A stretch of 27,909 bases of DNA, taken from assembly GCA_937965665.1 (NCBI GenBank), contig CALCJE010000014.1, positions 1 through 27,909 on the forward strand, in the 5' to 3' direction. This document shows positions 22,486 to 27,909 of the stretch, in pieces. A program made the translations under genes and the position numbers. The stretch is from an uncultured Bacteroidales bacterium. Its GTDB lineage: Bacteria; Bacteroidota; Bacteroidia; Bacteroidales; UBA4417. Below the pieces are notes generated by a model, which was given only the letters and a program-made list of their open reading frames with translations, was not told where the DNA came from and did no database searches. Within the stretch, counting starts at the first letter, position 1, and the number at the start of each line of letters is the position of its first letter.

Positions 22486-22517
22486 CAAAAGTAATGCAAT
22501 ATTCTATATTGAGCAAA
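22486..22517 (-). promoter_or_regulatory. promoter of the tRNA relic and GIY-YIG gene
   Basis: TTTG (22517-22514), 20-base spacer, TACTTTTG (22493-22486): identical boxes, spacing and distance (13 bases) to the tRNA start as in the promoter at 22092-22123, while the spacer sequence between the boxes has diverged at many positions. It should drive the relic and then the GIY-YIG gene. Confidence 0.8.
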
Positions 22518-22595
22518 TAAGGATTGCAAGGTTTTTTGTTTTGGTCAGGCTTGATCCATTCTTTTGCCGGCAGCATGTTTTCAATCCCTTGTTAA

Positions 22596-23219
22596 TTACA
22601 GCCTGAAAAAAACCTTTATAATCAGGAACACTCCGAACAAAACAAGCAACACTCCTACAAAGTGGTTAACCCTCACAAGTATGTTGGCCTTCAGGTGCGA
22701 CTTGATGCGATGTGCAATAAAAACTTTCAGCACATCCGAACCAAATACAGTACATAAGGTTCCTATAAAAAAGAACATAATCCCGTGCTTATCAACCCCA
22801 TAGTTTGCACTAACGCCAACCATGGCCGAAATCCAGAAAAACCAAACAAAAGGATTCATAATGTTGAGGAAGAATCCTTTCAACACATAAGTAAGCGGGC
22901 CGGGTACGCGTATTTCGATAGGATTATTGTTGTTGTCGATATGTATTTTGTGCAGGAAGGTGTAAATCCCGAAACCTATCAGGATGGATCCGCCGATGAT
23001 GCCGGCAATCAGGTAATTGCTCCGCTGGCTGATTAACTGCAGCGCACCCAGGAAAGCAAGGTACACCACACTTACATCCGAAAGAAAAATTCCGAAAGCC
23101 AGGAAAATCCCTGATTTCAGTCCCCGGTGTATGCTGGTTTGCAACAAGGTGAACAAGGCCGGGCCAAGCAGTGCCGACAATGTTAATCCAAGTATAGCTC
23201 CTTGTATTAAGGGATGCAT
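22596..23219 (-). CDS. LysE/RhtB family exporter
   Basis: A 207-residue inner-membrane protein with about six hydrophobic helices. It opens LIQGAILGLTLSALLGPALFTLL, the N-terminal LysE/RhtB signature with conserved Gly-Pro, and has the NIMNPFVWFFW segment typical of the family's middle. These proteins export amino acids or related small molecules; the substrate cannot be told from the sequence. A short His/Asp/Asn-rich loop (KIHIDNNNNP) lies between helices 3 and 4. No operon partner is evident. Confidence 0.85.
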   Translation of the reverse strand: MHPLIQGAILGLTLSALLGPALFTLLQTSIHRGLKSGIFLAFGIFLSDVSVVYLAFLGALQLISQRSNYLIAGIIGGSILIGFGIYTFLHKIHIDNNNNPIEIRVPGPLTYVLKGFFLNIMNPFVWFFWISAMVGVSANYGVDKHGIMFFFIGTLCTVFGSDVLKVFIAHRIKSHLKANILVRVNHFVGVLLVLFGVFLIIKVFFRL

Positions 23220-23350
23220 AACAGCGTATTGGAATTTGCAGCCAGCTACCCGGTACCGTAATAAGGTATTATCAATTCAACCGGATGCAGGGCTGCATAT
23301 TTTATATTTTATCATTCAATACAAGCGAAACCTGAGGGAATCGCCTTTTC

Positions 23351-24898
23351 CTATTTTGCCGGTTTCCTTTTCGCGAGGAAATCTATCCAGCTTTCAAGTT
23401 TTTCACCTTTTAAAACACGGGGAAACTTATGCTGCCCGCCTTCTTTACCGGCTTGTTTCATCCACTCGTAAAATACCGATGAATCCATTACTTCGGCAGT
23501 TACTTCCCTGATGGCGTGAAGCCGCTCGGTGCGGTAATCGTCGTTGAGTATCCCCAGGTTTTCGTCGAGTATCTGTGCAGCCAGTTTGGCATCCAGCGGC
23601 GCATCAACTCCCAAGTACCATTTGTGGGCAAACATACTTTTTTCGTGTTTCACACCGGCTACGGCAAACTCGCGTACTGTGACATTGAGTTTCTTCGAGA
23701 GCATTTCGACGGCATGGTTCAGGTTTTCCTGCGAAATGTGTTCGCCGCAAAGGCTCAGAAACTGCTTGGTTCGACCGGTAATTACAATTTCGCCCAGGGC
23801 TTTCGATGTAAATCGCACCGTATCACCAATCAGGTAGCGCCATGCACCGGTACAGGTCGAAATCAGCAAACCATAATCCTGGTCTTCCTCAATTTCGCGA
23901 ATGTTCAACACGGTAGCATCGGGTTTCAGGTTGCCGTCGTCGTCAAAATTTGTTTCGTTAAAGGGTACAAATTCGAAAAATATACCATTATCCATCACCA
24001 GCTGCATGCCATTCACATTGGGCCTGCTCTGGTAAGCAATAAAGCCTTCCGAGGCCAGGTAGGTTTCCATGTAGGTAAGCGGGCGTCCAAGCAGCTTTTC
24101 GAAACCCTGCTGATATGGTGCAAACGAAACCCCGCCATGCACGTATATGTTCAGGTTGGGCCACATATCGTGAATCGTATTGAGGTTGTATGTCTCAATA
24201 ATTTTTTCGAGCAGGATCTGTAACCAGGCCGGCACTCCACAAATAACGCCTATATCCCATCCCGGCGCTTTTTTTACAATTTCTTCGAGTTTGGTTGTCC
24301 AGTTTTTTTCTTTCGAAATGCGGTTACCCGGTTTGTAAAAATGCTGAAACCAAAACGGCAGGTTGCCCGTGGTGATTCCCGAAAGATCGCCTTCGTAATA
24401 TGTTCCGTTATACTGCAGTTCGGTGCTGCCACCCAGCATCAGGATTCCTTTCGAATAAAACTCAGGCGGGAAATCATATTTCGATAACGACAACAGTTGC
24501 TTGATACTTGTTTTCTGTATGGCCCTGAGCATATCGCGGGTAACCGGTATGTATTTACTCGAAGCGCCTGAAGTGCCTGAACTCAGCGCGAAATACTTCA
24601 CCTGCCCGGGCCAGCTTACATATGCTTCGCCATTGAGGGTGCGATGCCACCATTTGCGGTGCATACTCTCGTAATCGAAAAGCGGAACACGTTCTTTAAA
24701 CATGTTCAGCGGGTTACGCTGCCGTAACATATCCTGGAAACCATACTCCTCGCCAAATGAAGTGAGCTGCGCGTGCCGCAGTAGTTTGCGAAGTGTCCGG
24801 ATCTGCAATTTATAAGCATCCTGGGTTTTCAGATTTTCAATGGGCATTTTACTCCTTAACTCAATAGCGCTCTTAATAATCGATCCCAGTATTGGCAT
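23351..24898 (-). CDS. GH3 family (auxin-responsive GH3-like) acyl-adenylating protein
   Basis: A 515-residue protein of the GH3 branch of the ANL adenylate-forming superfamily. ATP-binding motif 1 is KYFALSSGTSGASSKYIPVT, motif 2 MTETYL-like is YMETYLASEGFIAYQ, and motif 3 is RYLIGDTVRFTS (YxxGD). The C-terminal lid includes FPRVLKGEKLESWIDF. Plant GH3 enzymes join acyl acids to amino acids; the bacterial members, common in Bacteroidota, have no assigned substrate. Length is normal and all motifs are intact. It is a single gene diverging from the EEP-domain gene. Confidence 0.9.
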   Translation of the reverse strand: MPILGSIIKSAIELRSKMPIENLKTQDAYKLQIRTLRKLLRHAQLTSFGEEYGFQDMLRQRNPLNMFKERVPLFDYESMHRKWWHRTLNGEAYVSWPGQVKYFALSSGTSGASSKYIPVTRDMLRAIQKTSIKQLLSLSKYDFPPEFYSKGILMLGGSTELQYNGTYYEGDLSGITTGNLPFWFQHFYKPGNRISKEKNWTTKLEEIVKKAPGWDIGVICGVPAWLQILLEKIIETYNLNTIHDMWPNLNIYVHGGVSFAPYQQGFEKLLGRPLTYMETYLASEGFIAYQSRPNVNGMQLVMDNGIFFEFVPFNETNFDDDGNLKPDATVLNIREIEEDQDYGLLISTCTGAWRYLIGDTVRFTSKALGEIVITGRTKQFLSLCGEHISQENLNHAVEMLSKKLNVTVREFAVAGVKHEKSMFAHKWYLGVDAPLDAKLAAQILDENLGILNDDYRTERLHAIREVTAEVMDSSVFYEWMKQAGKEGGQHKFPRVLKGEKLESWIDFLAKRKPAK

Positions 24899-25002
24899 AG
24901 CTACATTTAATTTCGGTTTGCAGTGGCTAAATTAGAAATAAATTCTAAATTCGTACTAAGTAATGATACGCCTTTAACGATATTTAACCTCTCTCCCGAG
25001 GC

Positions 25003-26088
25003 ATGTTGATACCGATGAAAAAAATAGTACGAAATACAGTCAGGGCATTAGTTGTCTTAATCATCATCTTATTGCTCAGCATGGTGGCGTTCCTGGTTTT
25101 CGCCACGCTTACTGATTTTAAACCTGCCTCTACCGAAAATATTGCTATTACCGCACCTGATTCCATTCAGCAAACCATACCTGCCGGAAGGATCGGATTA
25201 TACACCTGGAATATTGGCTATTGCGGGCTTGGGAGTAAAATGGACTTTTTTTACGAAGGGGGTAAAATGGTGCGCCCTGCCGAAGCATATTATAAGCAAT
25301 GCCGCGATGGGGTTATCAGCCAGGTAAAATCATTCGGACAGCCAGGTTTCGTATTATTACAGGAAGTAGACTGGCACTCGGCGCGCACCTATAACGATCT
25401 GCAGGCAAGTAAAATAGAGGCTTCGATGCCAGGCTATGCAGCTACATTTGCCACAAACTACAAAGTTCCCTTCGTGCCGGTGCCACCCAGTTCGCCCATG
25501 GGAAAAGTGAACAGCGGTATACTGACGCTGAGCCATTACAAGCCTGTTGAAGCTACACGCTACCAGTTTCCATCGGCATACAGCTGGCCCAAAAAACTCT
25601 TTTTGCTCGACCGTTGTTTCCTGCTTACGCGATACAATGTGAGCAACGGCAAACAACTGGTTGTGATCAACACCCATAACTCGGCCTACGCCGATGCCGT
25701 TGAGTTACGCGCCAAAGAGCTAAACCTGCTTAAAAACCTGTTCGAAACCGAATATGCCAAAGGCAATTATGTGATCGCCGGTGGCGACTGGAACCAGAAC
25801 CCTGTTCCTTACAACGCGGATAGTATTCGCGATGGAAATATAACCTATGCCATAACACCGGGAATTCCGCCCGATTTTTTGCCGCATGGGTTTACATGGG
25901 CCTATGATCCCAGATATCCCACTAACCGGAATGTGGATATGCCATATACCAAAGGCCGGACGCCCACAACGCTTATCGATTTCTTTGTGCTTTCGCCCAA
26001 TATAACGCTGGTGAGCACAAATACGGTGCAAACAGGTTTCGAATTTGCCGATCACCAGCCTGTAGGCATGGTAGTGGAGCTGAAATAA
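25003..26088 (+). CDS. membrane-anchored endonuclease/exonuclease/phosphatase family protein
   Basis: A protein of about 361 residues with one N-terminal transmembrane helix (ALVVLIIILLLSMVAFLVFA) and an EEP-fold domain. The metal and catalytic residues are visible: Glu in FVLLQEVDWH, Asn/Asp in AGGDWNQNP and the C-terminal Asp-His pair in FADHQPVGMV. The TWNIGYCGLGSKMDFF opening is a marker of the Bacteroidota subgroup. It may cleave phosphodiesters in lipids, sugars or nucleic acid outside the membrane. The start may be the ATG at 25015 (MKKIVRN), which better matches a signal anchor; the ATG at 25003 follows an AGG-like site. Confidence 0.88.
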   Translation: MLIPMKKIVRNTVRALVVLIIILLLSMVAFLVFATLTDFKPASTENIAITAPDSIQQTIPAGRIGLYTWNIGYCGLGSKMDFFYEGGKMVRPAEAYYKQCRDGVISQVKSFGQPGFVLLQEVDWHSARTYNDLQASKIEASMPGYAATFATNYKVPFVPVPPSSPMGKVNSGILTLSHYKPVEATRYQFPSAYSWPKKLFLLDRCFLLTRYNVSNGKQLVVINTHNSAYADAVELRAKELNLLKNLFETEYAKGNYVIAGGDWNQNPVPYNADSIRDGNITYAITPGIPPDFLPHGFTWAYDPRYPTNRNVDMPYTKGRTPTTLIDFFVLSPNITLVSTNTVQTGFEFADHQPVGMVVELK

Positions 26089-26130
26089 AATGTTACTTCC
26101 CAAAAGTAAAAATCAGGTTTTGATAGCCTT

Positions 26131-27276
26131 TCAACCCAAAGCCTGCTCTTCGTCAGTGAATAAATCAGCCGCAATGCCATCAGCAAAGAGGATGCCCTCA
26201 GGGGTGAGTTTAAGTGTATTCTCAGCATAAATCATCCTGCCAGCCTCGATAAAATGCTGTGCACCGGCCAGGAGATTTTCAGCTATGGCCTGGCCAAATT
26301 CCAGTTTAATTACATCCAGGTTGCACCCCCACATGGTGCGCAAGCTGGTCATGATATACTCATTGAGCCTGGTTGCCGGGCTTAATATTTCAGTTTCCGA
26401 TGCTACCATTCCTGAAGCAACCGAATTAATATAACTGCTGATATTGGCAACATTCCAGCTGCGGGAACTGCCGTTATACGAGTGTGCTGAAGGACCAACA
26501 CCAAGGTAGGATTTTGCCTGCCAGTAAGCCGTGTTGTGGCGCGAATAAGCTCCCGGGAGGCAGAAATTTGAAACCTCGTAATGCTCATAGCCATTAGCCT
26601 GCATCATGCGTGTAAGCAGTTCATAATGCGAAAGTGACAGATTTTCGTCAACAGGCTTTGTTTTCCCTTTCCGGATCATCACGGCAAGCGGAGTTTTGTC
26701 CTCAACCGTAAGTGAGTATGCCGAAATGTGCGGAATGCCAAGCGAGAAAGCTTGTTGCAGGTTCTGTATCCAGCCATCATCGGTCAGTGTCGGTATCCCA
26801 TAAATCAGGTCGATGCTCAGGTTGCTGAAACCTGCCTGCTGCGCATCGGCAATACACCGTATTACCTGCTCAGGAGTATGCGTACGGCTCAGGAAATTCA
26901 GATCCTCCTGCCTGAAGGATTGCAGCCCGATACTCAGCCTGTTGATGCCTGAATTTTTAAATGCTGCCAGTTTGCTTGGGGACAGGTCGTCGGGGTTGGC
27001 TTCCAGGGTTATTTCGGCAGCAGGCACAACGGCAAAGTTCTGGTAAACGGAGCCCAGTATTGTTTCAATATCCGGTACGCTAAGCATGGAAGGTGTACCA
27101 CCACCGAAATAAATGGTTTCGACCGGTTGACCTGCAAGATAATCATGGCGTTGTTGCAATTCGCTTACAATGGCGCGGCTTACCTGCTCCATATTGCGGG
27201 TGCTCGCCAGTGAGTAAAAATTGCAATAATTGCATTTATGCCTGCAAAAGGGAATATGTATGTAGATACCGGCCAT
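26131..27276 (-). CDS. hemW: HemW-like radical SAM protein (heme chaperone)
   Basis: A 381-residue radical SAM protein starting MAGIYIHIPFCRHKCNYCNF: Cys11, Cys15, Cys18 give CxxxCxxC, and the following residue is Phe-type (CNF), not the fourth Cys of HemN coproporphyrinogen III dehydrogenases. YFGGGTPSML and EANPDDL follow, and the HemN C-terminal domain is present (SAYSLTVEDKTPLAV, HYEVSNFCLPG, HNTAYW, GVGPSAHSY). HemW inserts heme into respiratory proteins and is often misnamed HemN. Length is normal. Confidence 0.92.
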   Translation of the reverse strand: MAGIYIHIPFCRHKCNYCNFYSLASTRNMEQVSRAIVSELQQRHDYLAGQPVETIYFGGGTPSMLSVPDIETILGSVYQNFAVVPAAEITLEANPDDLSPSKLAAFKNSGINRLSIGLQSFRQEDLNFLSRTHTPEQVIRCIADAQQAGFSNLSIDLIYGIPTLTDDGWIQNLQQAFSLGIPHISAYSLTVEDKTPLAVMIRKGKTKPVDENLSLSHYELLTRMMQANGYEHYEVSNFCLPGAYSRHNTAYWQAKSYLGVGPSAHSYNGSSRSWNVANISSYINSVASGMVASETEILSPATRLNEYIMTSLRTMWGCNLDVIKLEFGQAIAENLLAGAQHFIEAGRMIYAENTLKLTPEGILFADGIAADLFTDEEQALG

Positions 27277-27402
27277 GGAAAATTATTCTGGATTTTAGGG
27301 ATTTCTCAGCCCTGACCGGGACGCCGGGCTCAGCTGTAAATCCGGTAACAAAAGGCTGTATTTTAACGTGAATTCAACATCAAAAAATTAAAAGTGACTA
27401 TG

Positions 27403-27555
27403 AATAAGGGAATAAGGTTGAATTTAGGTTCATTCTTCTTGTTATTAAGGTTAAACGAACAAAAAATAAGGTAAATATTTGCTTCAACCTCATTGTATTG
27501 TTGCAACCTTAGTAAAGGTAAACAGGAAGAAAGAATCCAACCTTATTCTCTTATT
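27403..27555. repeat. 153-bp imperfect inverted-repeat element
   Basis: The outer 18 bases AATAAGGGAATAAGGTTG (27403-27420) match the reverse complement of 27538-27555 at 17 of 18 positions, and pairing continues imperfectly inward through TTCTTC and AAGGTT blocks. AAGGTT occurs several times. It lies in the 349-base gap between the kinase gene and hemW that otherwise holds no gene. Likely a MITE-like or large palindromic intergenic element; a strong transcription terminator is the alternative. Confidence 0.65.
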
Positions 27556-27625
27556 GATTTTGAACATCATTTAGAATTGTCCAATCAGTTTCATATCGAA
27601 CTCACGCGTATTTTAATATTTTCAG

Positions 27626-27861
27626 TTACTTTTTTTTCAGCAGAATCCTGAAGGTAGTTCCTTCGCCAAGTGCTGAGCTCTTCACAAAAATTTTGCCTTT
27701 GTGATAATCGTTGATGATACGTTTTGAAAGTGAAAGCCCTAAGCCCCAGCCACGCTGTTTACTTGTGTAACCGGGTTTGAAAATGGTGCGGAACATATTC
27801 CGCGGTATTCCTTTACCGGTATCGGTAACATCGATGGTTACTACTTTCGAATCTTCTAATA
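27626..27861 (-). CDS. sensor histidine kinase, C-terminal ATPase part only
   Basis: A 77-codon open frame to a TAA at 27628-27626, cut at its 5' side by the adapter. It encodes the end of a HATPase_c domain: VTIDVTDTGKGIP (G1 box), FRTIFKPGYTSKQRGWGLGLSLSKRI (F and G2 boxes), YHKGKIFVKSSALGEGTTFRILL. This is a two-component sensor kinase C-terminus; GYTSKQRGWGLGLSL is the NtrB/PAS-type style. The sensor and dimerisation parts lie beyond the contig end, so the signal and partner are unknown. Transcribed toward hemW. Confidence 0.85.
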
Positions 27862-27909
27862 AGATCGGAAGAGCGTCGTGTAGGGAAAGAGTGTAGATCT
27901 CGGTGGTCG
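27862..27909. other. Illumina TruSeq adapter sequence (assembly artefact)
   Basis: From 27862 the sequence reads AGATCGGAAGAGCGTCGTGT and continues through GTAGATCTCGGTGGTCG to the end, the reverse complement of the standard Illumina universal adapter. It interrupts the kinase frame mid-gene. It is not biological and should be trimmed. Confidence 0.98.

Noticed and set aside
26131..27276. HemN coproporphyrinogen III dehydrogenase
   Set aside because: The cysteine motif is followed by Phe instead of the fourth Cys needed in HemN; HemW fits better.

Overview
The window is bacterial chromosomal DNA from a member of the Bacteroidota, probably an anaerobic or microaerobic Bacteroidales/Marinilabiliales-type lineage (an inference from gene content). 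The evidence is several promoters matching the Bacteroidota TTTG / TAnnTTTG consensus, weak Shine-Dalgarno signals, a SusC-era style TonB receptor with a partner lipoprotein, and families common in this phylum (GH3-like acyl-adenylating protein, DUF6132, DUF2202, MbnP). The last 48 bases (27862-27909) are not genomic: they match the reverse complement of the Illumina TruSeq adapter, so the contig ends in a library artefact.

Layout. 1-1476: end of a hexuronate/Entner-Doudoroff segment (partial KDG kinase, then KDPG aldolase). 1755-3014: a secreted alpha/beta hydrolase broken by an in-frame TAA at codon 32. 3410-4240: a secreted DUF2202 ferritin-like protein. 4384-6413: a promoter with a perfect 20-nt palindromic operator, then DUF134 regulator, DUF1847 protein, a NifX/NafY-like protein and an OsmC protein. 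6647-10300: a copper-acquisition operon: small Cys-motif membrane protein, a TonB receptor carrying the CxxxM and HxM copper ligands of OprC, and an MbnP-family lipoprotein.

10559-18794 is a leftward cluster of thiol-redox and methyl-transfer genes: DUF6132, an ArsM-like methyltransferase, a thioredoxin lipoprotein, a 35-residue cysteine peptide too short for normal gene calling, a radical SAM/SPASM peptide maturase, a thioredoxin-thioredoxin reductase fusion, DUF302, an SQR-like flavoprotein, a NapH-like Fe-S membrane protein, a thioredoxin and two more methyltransferases. The peptide and the maturase look like a RiPP pair, and this is the best candidate here for an undescribed pathway. A second OsmC protein follows (18995-19408), then an ECF sigma / anti-sigma / CpxP-like stress module (19809-21377) and a small secreted protein.

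21947-22517 holds a second unusual structure: an intact tRNA-Arg(CCU) gene, a tiny GIY-YIG nuclease gene packed against its promoter, then a partial second copy of the same tRNA (truncated in the T loop, interrupted by a 26-nt palindrome) with its own conserved promoter. It looks like a minimal tRNA-targeting element. The remainder is ordinary chromosome: LysE-family exporter, GH3 protein, a membrane-anchored endonuclease/exonuclease/phosphatase protein, HemW, a 153-bp inverted-repeat element and the C-terminal ATPase end of a histidine kinase cut off by the adapter.

All calls come from reading the sequence; no database search was run.
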